In this document: piece by piece, positions 24,224 to 31,862 of the stretch
How the letters are laid out: every line of letters starts with the position of its first letter
How positions within the stretch are numbered: the stretch's first letter is position 1
DNA from: Clostridium vincentii
Lineage (GTDB): Bacteria; Bacillota; Clostridia; Clostridiales; Clostridiaceae
Direction of reading: 5' to 3'
Assembly (NCBI RefSeq): GCF_002995745.1
Contig: NZ_PVXQ01000001.1
Coordinates: 62,001-126,000, forward strand
Length of the DNA stretch: 64,000 nucleotides
Translations under genes and position numbers: made by a program
Notes under the pieces: generated by a model
Database searches by the model: none
What the model saw: only the letters and a program-made list of their open reading frames with translations
What the model was told of the DNA's origin: nothing

Positions 24224-24297
24224 CGTATGTATGCATACGTCACGCCAGCAATTTAGCCTTTACTAAAATTATACATCACTTTAATAAAGTTTGTCAT
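24224..24297 (-). promoter_or_regulatory. Promoter and palindromic leader site of the DUF262-HEPN operon
   Basis: ATGACA (24297-24292), 18 nt, TATAAT (24273-24268) form a good minus-strand promoter. Downstream, CGTATG-CATA-CATACG (24224-24239) is a perfect inverted repeat with an embedded GTATGCATAC palindrome, about 30 nt after the -10 box. It may be an operator that keeps the toxin pair low. Confidence 0.55.
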
Positions 24298-24540
24298 TAT
24301 TTTCATTACCCTTTCAGAAAATAATTGAATATTTTCTAAAAACAAATAGCCTTTCCGCTACCCCATAATTGCTCTACCAACATAAACAATTACACAAAAC
24401 CTATACCTAAACGCAAATATCCTTAGTTTTGCGTAAAAGTTAGTCCCCCCCTAACCCAAAAGTTCCCCCAAACACCAGTCTGAGGGAACATAAAACACAC
24501 ATAAATTTTGCCTAAAATCTTCTAACCCTTTGCCACAACC
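24298..24540. other. Intergenic DNA with inverted repeats and a terminator-like hairpin
   Basis: No gene is seen here. ACGCAAA (24411-24417) and TTTGCGT (24428-24434) form a 7-bp inverted repeat. GTTCCC and GGGAAC (24462-24489) form a hairpin followed on the minus strand by TTTT, as expected for the original terminator of the rlmD tail next to it. Two runs of C (24445-24451 and 24465-24469) stand out from the AT-rich background. This is a plausible junction zone of an element. Confidence 0.45.
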
Positions 24541-24597
24541 CTATTTCCTCTCTATCCTCACAACGCACTCAACGTGCCATGTATGTGAGAACATATC
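24541..24597 (-). pseudogene. rlmD: Orphan 3' tail of rlmD (23S rRNA uracil-5-methyltransferase)
   Basis: The minus strand encodes DMFSHTWHVECVVRIERK and then a stop. DMF-x-HT-x-HVE-x-VV is the highly conserved C-terminus of RlmD/RumA. Upstream the frame no longer looks like RlmD (a stop lies within about 25 nt), so the gene body is missing. The 3' end of rlmD/rumA is a known integration site for integrative elements, so this is probably an attachment-site remnant or a deletion scar. Confidence 0.75.
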
Positions 24598-24664
24598 AAA
24601 TCTACTAAAGTAGTTCTTTTATAATTTTTACTGATTATAATTTATTAAGGCTAATAAAAATGAT

Positions 24665-24692
24665 TTGCAGCAAATTAAAAATATTATATAAT
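24665..24692 (+). promoter_or_regulatory. Promoter of the 418-aa gene
   Basis: TTGCAG (24665-24670), 16 nt, TATAAT (24687-24692) on the plus strand, followed by ribosome site GGAGG (24712-24716) about 9 nt before the ATG at 24726. The -10 is perfect; the -35 has two mismatches. Confidence 0.6.
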
Positions 24693-24725
24693 ATAGGTAT
24701 ATTTATTAAGAGGAGGAATGTTTAA

Positions 24726-25982
24726 ATGAATGATAAATTATTATTTAGAGCGTTAAGTTATGATGATATAGTTAATTTAAATATGAACAATGGCATACAA
24801 AGCAGATTGAATTCACCAATTACAGGCTTTAAGCAAGCCCTTGACAATGCAACTGTACAAGTTTCTTCTGGTTCAAAAAATAAAACACGCTGGATTTCAA
24901 CCTCTAAAAATTTCTTTGTATGTGCAGAAGAATATGCTATCCCACAAATAGGAAACTATAATTTAGCTCGTTGCAGAAGAAAAATAGCAATGATTAGCCG
25001 AAATGCAGAAATATCAGCACCAACAAGTTATAATTTTAATGATATAAATAGCACATATGTAAAATCTGGAAATAATGTATTAGATTTAGGTGATAATAAT
25101 AATTGGCCTAATATAACTAAAGTAAAAAATAAATACTGCTTCATGAATAATCCATGTTGTAGTAATCTTAAATATAAAGGATGGCATACAACACTTTCAT
25201 CTTGGAACCAATTTACCTTATTCGATAAATTTATTTTTGATTTATCTCCAGATTATAAGACTGATAAAATTTTAAAATATGCTAATCGCACTCCTAACAG
25301 TGGTAACTATGCACCTCTTCACTTATTATCTTTACGACGATTAATGGATGCAAAGCTAATAACTAATAAGATTTCCTCACCACACATAACGTGTTCTACA
25401 TCAAATGACGTTAAAGAAGTACTTTTTGCAAATTCTATTTCTAATAATGCAATTGTTAAAGTACTCTCCTTTGAAGAAATTGATTTCTTATATGCTTTTA
25501 AAAAATTGACAATCTCTAATAATATTATATTTACGGATATTTTGAATCAACTCTTAACTTCTGGATTATGTTTTAAATATAACTCTATTTTCGTTCTGGA
25601 TAAGCTAATTAATAACAAATCACAATCCAAAAATTTATCTTTTTTACAAGACTTTGAAAATGAAAAGGAGTGTAAGAGATTACAATTATTTGGTTGCATT
25701 AATTATCAACTTAACACCTGGAATATTAATATGCCTTTTACTTGTGCGAAAGATATTTCAATACTTGAAGATGCAATTTGTGTAGCACAAATAGGAGGCC
25801 AAACTAACACTACAATATTAAAAAAGCGAAAATTTAAAAATGATATAGTCGCCATTTTAGATACAAGCAGCAATGTAATCTCTTATCAAGAGAGCAATTA
25901 TGAGGGTATTCTAGAAGATCACAAAAATAATTTATGTATACTAGACAATAACCAAGTTTCTAAAATTATTTTCACCTTGTAG
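24726..25982 (+). CDS. Putative ADP-ribosyltransferase-like protein, unknown function
   Basis: A 418-residue protein without a signal peptide. The first ~110 residues resemble the R-S-E class of ADP-ribosyltransferases: LLFRALSYDDI with Arg8, a Gly/Gln-rich loop, then TRWISTSKNFFVCAEEYA with Ser58-Thr59-Ser60 and Glu68/69, and IAMISRNAEIS. The second half is novel, Lys/Asn/Ile-rich, with KYANRTPNSGNYAPLHLLSL. The downstream catalytic glutamate cannot be placed. It stands alone between the rlmD tail and tmRNA. A toxin or defence effector is an inference. Very low GC and many Asn/Ile codons suggest recent acquisition. Confidence 0.5.
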   Translation: MNDKLLFRALSYDDIVNLNMNNGIQSRLNSPITGFKQALDNATVQVSSGSKNKTRWISTSKNFFVCAEEYAIPQIGNYNLARCRRKIAMISRNAEISAPTSYNFNDINSTYVKSGNNVLDLGDNNNWPNITKVKNKYCFMNNPCCSNLKYKGWHTTLSSWNQFTLFDKFIFDLSPDYKTDKILKYANRTPNSGNYAPLHLLSLRRLMDAKLITNKISSPHITCSTSNDVKEVLFANSISNNAIVKVLSFEEIDFLYAFKKLTISNNIIFTDILNQLLTSGLCFKYNSIFVLDKLINNKSQSKNLSFLQDFENEKECKRLQLFGCINYQLNTWNINMPFTCAKDISILEDAICVAQIGGQTNTTILKKRKFKNDIVAILDTSSNVISYQESNYEGILEDHKNNLCILDNNQVSKIIFTL

Positions 25983-26030
25983 CTTATCCCCGTTATACAT
26001 TAATCTACCTTATGTTGTTCCGCTAAAAAG

Positions 26031-26087
26031 TGCACACCCACTCTAAAAATGCACACACCTAAATTAAAAATCCATAGTGGTGTGCAT
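26031..26087. repeat. TGCACAC repeats and hairpin
   Basis: TGCACACCCA (26031-26040) recurs as TGCACACACC (26050-26059), and GGTGTGCAT (26079-26087) is the inverted copy. The second and third can form a hairpin. It lies after the ADP-ribosyltransferase-like gene and may end its transcript or be an attachment-site remnant; no T-run follows. Confidence 0.45.
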
Positions 26088-26149
26088 GTCCAATATAAAA
26101 TTCTATAAATTTAATCTCTAAATCTTAAAATCCCTACTCTAAAATCTTC

Positions 26150-26186
26150 AAAAAACAACGAAAACCCCTGAATTCAAGGGTTTTCC
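26150..26186 (-). terminator. tmRNA terminator
   Basis: GAAAACCC and GGGTTTTC form a stem around a TTGAATTCAG loop, followed on the minus strand by GTTGTTTTTT. It lies 27 nt after the mature 3' CCA of the tmRNA. Confidence 0.75.
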
Positions 26187-26212
26187 ATTGTATCAAACTT
26201 GTTGTTTTCTTA

Positions 26213-26831
26213 TGGTGGAGGCGAGGGGTCAGCGGCGTCCATTATTTCTAATGGCCCTGACTATATCTTGAACAAATTATTTTTTGTCCCTTGGCGTATT
26301 ATAGAAGCTCAGTATAGTTTTTATGTCTTCTATCCTAGTATTCCATAGCAAAAAGCTTTAGGAACCTATAAGTCGATACGAGGCTGTTAGGTTTCCCTAC
26401 ATACCTCTCGGTATTGCCGGCAACATCACTTGCTACGGTTTCACCGATAAAGCCAAATTATCACTTATATATCACTATATAAGGCAACTCTATTGAATCG
26501 AACCCCTGTCCGAAAGCAGATCAATTTGACCTTCTACGAGCGTAGTCTGTATATTAAATTTCGCTTCTTAGTACCCCTACAGACGGGAGACTAATTCGCT
26601 AGCTTCATAAATACCCCTCTAGCTCAAAGCTTTGCTAGACTTCGTTTCCTACTTAATGACACCCGTTATCCAAGTCATAGGTACCTGGGCGGATGAGTAG
26701 CTTAAATTAAGCTGCTATTGCTAAATTATCTTCTGCGTTTACATAAGGCATAGCTTTTTTACGAGGTGTCCATGCGTTCCTCGGCCCGCTTATCAAACCC
26801 ATCTCACCCCCGTCGAAGCCAAATCGCCCCC
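26213..26831 (-). ncRNA. ssrA: tmRNA, interrupted by a group I intron
   Basis: The 5' end GGGGGCGATTTGGCTTCGAC at 26831 is diagnostic. The resume codon GCA is at 26736-26734 and the tag reads AEDNLAIAA, stop at 26709-26707. Exon 1 (26831-26497) ends in the T-arm GGACAGGGGTTCGAT; exon 2 (26229-26213) is ACCCCTCGCCTCCACCA. Together they close the T-stem (AGGGG/CCCCT), a 7-nt T-loop and the acceptor stem. The spliced length is 352 nt, normal for tmRNA. SmpB, its partner, is encoded next upstream. The tag ends AIAA rather than the usual ALAA. Confidence 0.95.
26230..26496 (-). mobile_element. Group I intron in the tmRNA T-loop (no ORF)
   Basis: A 267-nt insertion. P1 can be drawn: exon/intron CGAT|TC pairs with GAGTTG after an AATA loop, placing the required U-G pair exactly at the splice site. 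The last intron base is G. The core has group I landmarks: ATCGGTGAAACCGTAGC, GCCGGCAATACCGAGAGG, TATCGACTTATAGG, and TTCAAGATATAGTCAG (P7: GACU/AGUC). There is no homing endonuclease frame. Group I introns at this tmRNA position have been described in clostridia, so the class is known. Confidence 0.9.
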
Positions 26832-26886
26832 ATGTTGTAAGAAGAATAATCAAAACTTATATTAAGTTGTATTCTCTTAGACTCTT

Positions 26887-26915
26887 ATTATATAATACTA
26901 AAATTTCAATGTCAA
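26887..26915 (-). promoter_or_regulatory. Perfect consensus promoter of the tmRNA gene
   Basis: TTGACA (26915-26910), 17 nt, TATAAT (26892-26887): exact consensus. Transcription would start about 49 nt before the mature tmRNA 5' end, leaving a leader for RNase P to remove. Confidence 0.9.
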
Positions 26916-27047
26916 CTGGCTAAAATTAAGGACTTATCCATTTTTTATATTGAATTTATAAATATTCTCAGTAATTTTATAAATAAAATTCAAAAAAAAT
27001 GCAAATACTATCCTTAGTTATCATTTTTATATAAAGGAGGCTTTTTC

Positions 27048-27245
27048 ATGACACTTTGGTTGCAAGATTTTAGAAGTTTACTTATAGAAAAAAGAGTTTC
27101 TCTTCGAATAGTATTTCTAATTCTTATACTTCTTTATCTTTTCACTACAGCATTTGTTGTTATTTCTAAAGAATATCCACTAAGGACTAATTCTACTAAT
27201 AACATTACTACTAGCACTCATTTTAATTTTATTCCCCTTAGATGA
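27048..27245 (+). CDS. Small single-pass membrane protein (65 aa)
   Basis: A 65-codon frame preceded by a very strong ribosome site AAAGGAGG (6 nt before ATG) and followed by a terminator hairpin, so it is likely real although short. Residues ~18-40 (RVSLRIVFLILILLYLFTTA) are a membrane segment with a charged cytoplasmic N-terminus (WLQDFRSLLIEKR). The Ser/Thr/Asn-rich tail would lie outside. No family recognised. It faces opposite to smpB and tmRNA, between their two loci. Function unknown. Confidence 0.6.
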   Translation: MTLWLQDFRSLLIEKRVSLRIVFLILILLYLFTTAFVVISKEYPLRTNSTNNITTSTHFNFIPLR

Positions 27246-27254
27246 TATACCTCA

Positions 27255-27287
27255 CAAAAAAAGGATTACAATTGTACTCCTTTTTTT
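27255..27287 (+). terminator. Terminator of the small membrane protein gene
   Basis: AAAAAAAGGA and TCCTTTTTTT flank an ACAATTGT centre. The stem is A+T-rich with T-runs on both strands. Confidence 0.7.
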
Positions 27288-27329
27288 AATTTTCTAAAAA
27301 TTTCTTTAATGAATAAATCATAGATAATA

Positions 27330-27359
27330 AAAAATCGCTGATTAATATCAGCGATTTTT
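27330..27359 (-). terminator. smpB terminator
   Basis: AAAAATCGCTGA and TCAGCGATTTTT form a perfect 12-bp stem with a 6-nt loop, 13 nt after the smpB stop codon, T-run on the minus strand. Confidence 0.9.
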
Positions 27360-27371
27360 AAAACTATATAC

Positions 27372-27842
27372 TTACTCTCTATTTCTTTCTTTCATTGCCC
27401 TATCAACGTCTCTCTTATGTGCCTTTTCAAGCAATACATCTCTTTTATCATAGTTACTCTTACCCTTACAAATACCAAGGGCTACCTTAACTTTACCATT
27501 TTTAATATACATTGCTAGAGGGACTAAAGTAAATCCATCTCTTTGCACAAGTCCATTTAATCTAATAATTTGTTCCTTATGCAGCAATAACTTCCTCTGT
27601 CTTAAAGATTCTACATTAGAAATATTACCTTGTTCATAGGGTGAAATATGCATACCCTTTATGAACACTTCACCATTATATATGTCTCCATAGCTTTCTT
27701 TTAAATTACATTTGCCATTTCTAACAGACTTAACTTCAGTTCCAACTAAAGCAATTCCTGCTTCTATTGTCTCTTCAATAAAATATTCATGTCTAGCTTT
27801 TTTATTTTGTGCTAAGGTATTACTACTTTTTTGTCTTACCAT
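27372..27842 (-). CDS. smpB: SsrA-binding protein SmpB
   Basis: A 156-residue protein with family landmarks: [49 protein letters not shown], and a basic C-terminal tail ([20 protein letters not shown] then RAMKERNRE) that enters the ribosome A site/mRNA channel. It binds tmRNA and brings it to stalled ribosomes for trans-translation. It is co-directional with rnr upstream and ssrA downstream, the usual clostridial cluster. Because ssrA here needs splicing, SmpB can only work after the intron is removed. Confidence 0.98.
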   Translation of the reverse strand: MVRQKSSNTLAQNKKARHEYFIEETIEAGIALVGTEVKSVRNGKCNLKESYGDIYNGEVFIKGMHISPYEQGNISNVESLRQRKLLLHKEQIIRLNGLVQRDGFTLVPLAMYIKNGKVKVALGICKGKSNYDKRDVLLEKAHKRDVDRAMKERNRE

Positions 27843-27876
27843 ATTATCACCTACTTAGGTTTATTTTTATACTTAA

Positions 27877-30099
27877 TTATAACTCTAAATCCTTAACTTC
27901 TTCAACTTCTTTTAGAGATTCTTTAACTTCTGGTAATTTTTTAATTAGTTCCTTAGTTGCCTTAATTTCCTGCCTGCTATATTCATCTTCAATTATTTCA
28001 AAGAATATTTCACGATTAGGAATATCAACCTTACTACATTTAACCTTAACACCTTCCCCTAACCTATAAACCTTCTTGGTTCTCTCTCCAATTAAGCAAA
28101 TATGCTTCTCATCATAAACATAGTAATCATCATCTAAAGCAGTAATGTGAACTAATCCTTCAATTGTATTTGGAAGCTCAATAAAGATACCAAATGATGT
28201 AACAGACGAAATAACTCCTTCAAATTCTTCATTAATTCTATCTAGCATATATTCAGCCTTCTTTAAATCATCAACTTCCCTTTCAGCTTCTTGAGCTGTT
28301 CTCTCTGTTTCTGAAGACTGCTTTGCTGAAATATCAACTAAATCTTTAAGCATGTTCTTTCTATCTTCATCAATTTTACCATTTAAATGTTCCTTAATAA
28401 TTCTATGAATTTGCAAATCTGGGTATCTTCTAATAGGTGAAGTAAAGTGACAGTAATATTGCGCTGCAAGTCCAAAGTGACCTGTGGATTCAGGTGAATA
28501 TTTAGCTTTCATCATACTTCTTAATAAAAGAGTGCTAATTACTGTTTCTTCTTTCTTTCCCTTAACCTTCTCTAGTATATCTTGAAGATTTCTAGGCTTT
28601 ATCTCCCCAGTCCACTTAATTGCATAACCAAGATTATATACAAATTCCTTAAACTTTTTCAATTTTTCTTCATCTGGGTTTTCATGTACTCTATAAACAA
28701 AAGGTAGATTAGCCCAGTACATGTTCTCTGCTACTGTTTCATTGCAAACAAGCATAAATTCTTCTATGATTTTGTTAGCAATTTCTCTGTCATAAGGTTT
28801 AATATCAATAGGCTTTCCTAATTCATTTAAAATAATTTTAGATTCTTCAAAATCGAAGTCAATTGCTCCTCTTTTTAATCTCTTCTTATTTAAAATATCC
28901 CAAAGTTCTTCCATAACTTTGAAGTCACCTACTAAATTGCTGTATCTTTTGATTAAGTCCTCATCGTTATATTTAAGAATTTTTGTAACATCAGTATATG
29001 TCATTCTCTCATCTGTTCTAATTACTGATTCCATTATTTCATGTTCAAGAACCTTACCAGTATCATCGATAGTCATAAAACAACTTAAAGCAAGTCTATC
29101 CACATTAGGATTTAAAGAACATATTCCATTTGATAATTTCTGTGGAAGCATAGGAATTACTCTGTCAATTAAGTAAACTGAAGTACCACGAAGTAGCGCT
29201 TCCTTATCTAAAGGATTTTTTTCTCTAACATAGTGAGAAACGTCTGCTATATGTACTCCTAGCTTATATCTACCATTATCTAATTTTTCTATAGATACGG
29301 CGTCATCTAAATCCTTTGCATCCTCTCCATCTATGGTCACCATCTTTACATCTCTAAGATCTGTTCTTCTTTTATATTCCTTAGCTTCAATTTCATCAGG
29401 AATATTATCTGCAAAGTTTAATACCTTAGTTGGAAATTCTTCTGGAAGACCAAACTTCTTAATAATAGTTAAAATATCTAAGCCTTTATCTCCCTTTTTC
29501 CCAAGAACCTCAACTACTTCTCCCTCAGGACTTCTTCTTTTGTCTGGCCATTTAGTTATTTGAACAACTACTACGTCTCCATGTTGTGCTCCCTTGCTAT
29601 CTTTTCTAGCTATAAAAATATCTTGGTTTATTCTAGCATCTTCAGCTATTACAAATCCAAAGTTTTTGCTATCCTCATATACTCCAATAATTTTTGTGTT
29701 GCTTCTTTCAATTATTTGAACAACTTCACCCTCTCTTTTTTTACCATCCTTATCTTCTCTAGTTACTCGAACTAATATCTTATCTCCATTCATAGCTCCA
29801 TTAATAAATGAGCTTGGTAAAAACACATCTTTTTCCTCTTCATTGTCAGGAATAAGAAATCCAAAACCTCTTGCATGAGCTTGTAATTTTCCAGGTACTA
29901 ATCCTAATTTTTCAGGAAGGGCGAACTTATCCTTTTGAGTTCTAATGATAGTTCCTTCCTTTTCCATGGATCTTAATGCCTTTTTAAATGCACTATATTC
30001 CTCTCCATTTATTTCAAATACCCTTACTAATTCTTGAATATCCATTGGTCTATAAGCTTCTTCTCTCATAAAATCTAATAACGTTTTTTTTAATTCCAT
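27877..30099 (-). CDS. rnr: Ribonuclease R
   Basis: A 740-residue 3'-5' exoribonuclease. Domains in order: N-terminal winged helix (~1-60), two cold-shock OB domains (GFGFLIPDN; FGFVIAEDARINQDIF), the RNB catalytic core (DGEDAKDLDDAVSIE with the metal-binding aspartates; RRYPDLQIHR), and an S1 domain (FEGVISSVTSFGIFIELPN). The acidic C-terminal tail is short. It degrades structured RNA and helps destroy mRNAs released by trans-translation, which fits its operon with smpB (34 nt apart). A GGGAGG site precedes the ATG. Confidence 0.98.
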   Translation of the reverse strand: MELKKTLLDFMREEAYRPMDIQELVRVFEINGEEYSAFKKALRSMEKEGTIIRTQKDKFALPEKLGLVPGKLQAHARGFGFLIPDNEEEKDVFLPSSFINGAMNGDKILVRVTREDKDGKKREGEVVQIIERSNTKIIGVYEDSKNFGFVIAEDARINQDIFIARKDSKGAQHGDVVVVQITKWPDKRRSPEGEVVEVLGKKGDKGLDILTIIKKFGLPEEFPTKVLNFADNIPDEIEAKEYKRRTDLRDVKMVTIDGEDAKDLDDAVSIEKLDNGRYKLGVHIADVSHYVREKNPLDKEALLRGTSVYLIDRVIPMLPQKLSNGICSLNPNVDRLALSCFMTIDDTGKVLEHEIMESVIRTDERMTYTDVTKILKYNDEDLIKRYSNLVGDFKVMEELWDILNKKRLKRGAIDFDFEESKIILNELGKPIDIKPYDREIANKIIEEFMLVCNETVAENMYWANLPFVYRVHENPDEEKLKKFKEFVYNLGYAIKWTGEIKPRNLQDILEKVKGKKEETVISTLLLRSMMKAKYSPESTGHFGLAAQYYCHFTSPIRRYPDLQIHRIIKEHLNGKIDEDRKNMLKDLVDISAKQSSETERTAQEAEREVDDLKKAEYMLDRINEEFEGVISSVTSFGIFIELPNTIEGLVHITALDDDYYVYDEKHICLIGERTKKVYRLGEGVKVKCSKVDIPNREIFFEIIEDEYSRQEIKATKELIKKLPEVKESLKEVEEVKDLEL

Positions 30100-30187
30100 T
30101 GTTTATTCCTCCCACCAAAATATCTTATTAATAGTTTGGCCATTAATTCCAATTATTACTCTCTTTATATCTTAACACAAAGAATAA

Positions 30188-30236
30188 AAAAGTAGAATAA
30201 ATAACTTGGTGTACCCTTGTTATTTACTCTACTCAT
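30188..30236 (-). terminator. bioC terminator
   Basis: AGTAGAATAAATAAC (30191-30205) pairs with GTTATTTACTCTACT (30219-30233) with one wobble; the minus strand continues with TTTTTTATT. It ends the bioF-bioH-bioC transcript. Confidence 0.85.
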
Positions 30237-30267
30237 TTAAATTTCTTCTTTTTAAATTTACATAAAC

Positions 30268-31098
30268 CTATCGACATTCTCTCATCTTATAAAATAAACA
30301 ATGATAAGTGGCTTTAACTTTATCATTCTCTCTAAAATTTTCATTATAAAGATTCATTACTTTTTTGATAAAAGCTGGTGATGTACCCCTACCGTTTTTA
30401 TTACTATTATTAGCCCCTATTTTCTTTATGGAATAAAAAAAATCCTTACAGTTATTAAAATACTCATATTCAAGTATTTCTTTATTTTGTACTAAAACCT
30501 CATTATCAATGTTCTGATTTATCAGAGCATCTTCACACAACATAGCTAATTCATTTAATCCATAAAAAAGTTGCCCAGGATATATTGTTTCTTTTATGTC
30601 CATTGCTTGCTTTGCTATCTCAAAGCACTCCTTTAATTCGCAAAAAGTATCTTTGCCAAATGTAGAAAAACAAAGTAAGCCCTTCGGATTTAATGAATTA
30701 TATAATTTTTTTATAGTTATTGGTATATGATTAAACCATTGAAATGTGGCATTTGAAATAATAATATCATAGGTATTTTCAAGGTCCATTTCTTCTATAT
30801 CACTACAAATAAAATCCACAGCATTAGTTGTTATTTTAGACTTTATTTCATCAATCATTCCTGGTGCAATATCAACAGCAGTTATATGTGCAGAAGGGAA
30901 AATTTCAATTAATGAATGTGTTAAGTATCCCGTTCCACACCCAATCTCTAAAATGTTTTTTATTTTAAAAGTATCCTTATTATTTTCTAGGATAAACTCT
31001 ATTAAAGCATCACTCATCTTTTTTTGAACGTGGGCATATTGACTATAATTTGAGGCGTTTTTACTAAAATGAAGTATTACCTGCTGTTTATCAATCAT
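30268..31098 (-). CDS. bioC: Malonyl-ACP O-methyltransferase BioC
   Basis: A 276-residue class I SAM-dependent methyltransferase. Motif I is ILEIGCGTGYLTHSLIEIFP, then ITAVDIAPGMIDE, DFICSDIEEMD, and YDIIISNATFQWF, the BioC-type NA-x-FQW. BioC methylates malonyl-ACP to start pimelate synthesis on the fatty-acid machinery. It overlaps the bioH-like gene by 4 nt (ATGA) and follows bioF, so the operon is bioF-bioH-bioC. The N-terminal helix FSKNASNYSQYAHVQKKMSD is typical. Regulation is by the BirA box upstream of bioF. Confidence 0.92.
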   Translation of the reverse strand: MIDKQQVILHFSKNASNYSQYAHVQKKMSDALIEFILENNKDTFKIKNILEIGCGTGYLTHSLIEIFPSAHITAVDIAPGMIDEIKSKITTNAVDFICSDIEEMDLENTYDIIISNATFQWFNHIPITIKKLYNSLNPKGLLCFSTFGKDTFCELKECFEIAKQAMDIKETIYPGQLFYGLNELAMLCEDALINQNIDNEVLVQNKEILEYEYFNNCKDFFYSIKKIGANNSNKNGRGTSPAFIKKVMNLYNENFRENDKVKATYHCLFYKMRECR

Positions 31099-31859
31099 AA
31101 CTTCTCTTCCCTTTTAACCTTTTTTTTAATAAATTTTGATATGGCATTATAACAATCATTAGGATTTGTAAAAAATGGAATATGCCCTCCATTCTTTATA
31201 ACTTCTATTTTAGAATGACTTATTATGTTTTTTATATATATAGTAGATTCTAAAGGACACATACTATCTTCTTCACCATGAATCATTAATAAAGGGCTAT
31301 CTATATCAATTAATTTATTTCTTAAATCTTTTTTTATTAAATAATCTAGTCCCAATACTAAGGAATTTATTGATTGATTTTCAATTGTATCTACTATCAA
31401 TTCCATAAATTCCTTATCATATCCAATTTGCTTTTCTGATTTTGAAAACATAGCATTATTAAAATCAAGTAGCGTTTCTTGAGGATTTCTCTTAAGAAGC
31501 TGAAACTTCATTCTTTCTACAATTCTTTTATCCCATCCTATATTGTATTCATCTTCTTTATGTTGAACAAAGGAGCTTGTACCACCAATTAATATTATAT
31601 TATTAATCTTGTAAATGTTATCTATTGCAATCTCTTGAGCAACTAATGCTCCTAATGACCATCCTAAAATAGAAAAAGAGGCAAGCTTTTTTTGTTCTAT
31701 AACTCTTATTACCCTCTGTTTAAAATCATCTACTGAATGAACGTTATCCCATTCAATAAATATTAATTCAAAGTCTTTTGATAAAAATTCATTGATTCTT
31801 TTCCAAACAAAACTTTTCATTCCCCAACCAGGCAGCATAATTAAATATGGATTATTCAT
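31095..31859 (-). CDS. Pimeloyl-ACP methyl ester esterase-like hydrolase (BioH type)
   Basis: A 254-residue alpha/beta hydrolase. The oxyanion region is MLPGWGMKSFVW, the nucleophile elbow is ILGWSLGALVAQE (Ser in GWSLG), the acid is DSPLLMIHGEEDSM, and the histidine is NGGHIPFFTNP. BioH-type enzymes remove the methyl ester that BioC added, releasing pimeloyl-ACP. Its place between bioF and bioC strongly supports this role. It could instead be the unrelated-family substitute with the same function. Overlaps bioC by 4 nt; bioF ends 3 nt upstream of its start. Confidence 0.82.
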   Translation of the reverse strand: MNNPYLIMLPGWGMKSFVWKRINEFLSKDFELIFIEWDNVHSVDDFKQRVIRVIEQKKLASFSILGWSLGALVAQEIAIDNIYKINNIILIGGTSSFVQHKEDEYNIGWDKRIVERMKFQLLKRNPQETLLDFNNAMFSKSEKQIGYDKEFMELIVDTIENQSINSLVLGLDYLIKKDLRNKLIDIDSPLLMIHGEEDSMCPLESTIYIKNIISHSKIEVIKNGGHIPFFTNPNDCYNAISKFIKKKVKREEKL

Positions 31860-31862
31860 ATA

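Noticed and set aside
26031-26087. TGCACAC repeats as a CRISPR array
   Set aside because: Only three short copies, one inverted, with no regular spacers and no cas genes in the window.
26230-26496. Reading the split tmRNA as a tRNA gene or integration damage
   Set aside because: The P1 pairing with a U-G at the junction, terminal G and group I core motifs explain the split, and the spliced T-arm and acceptor stem are perfect.
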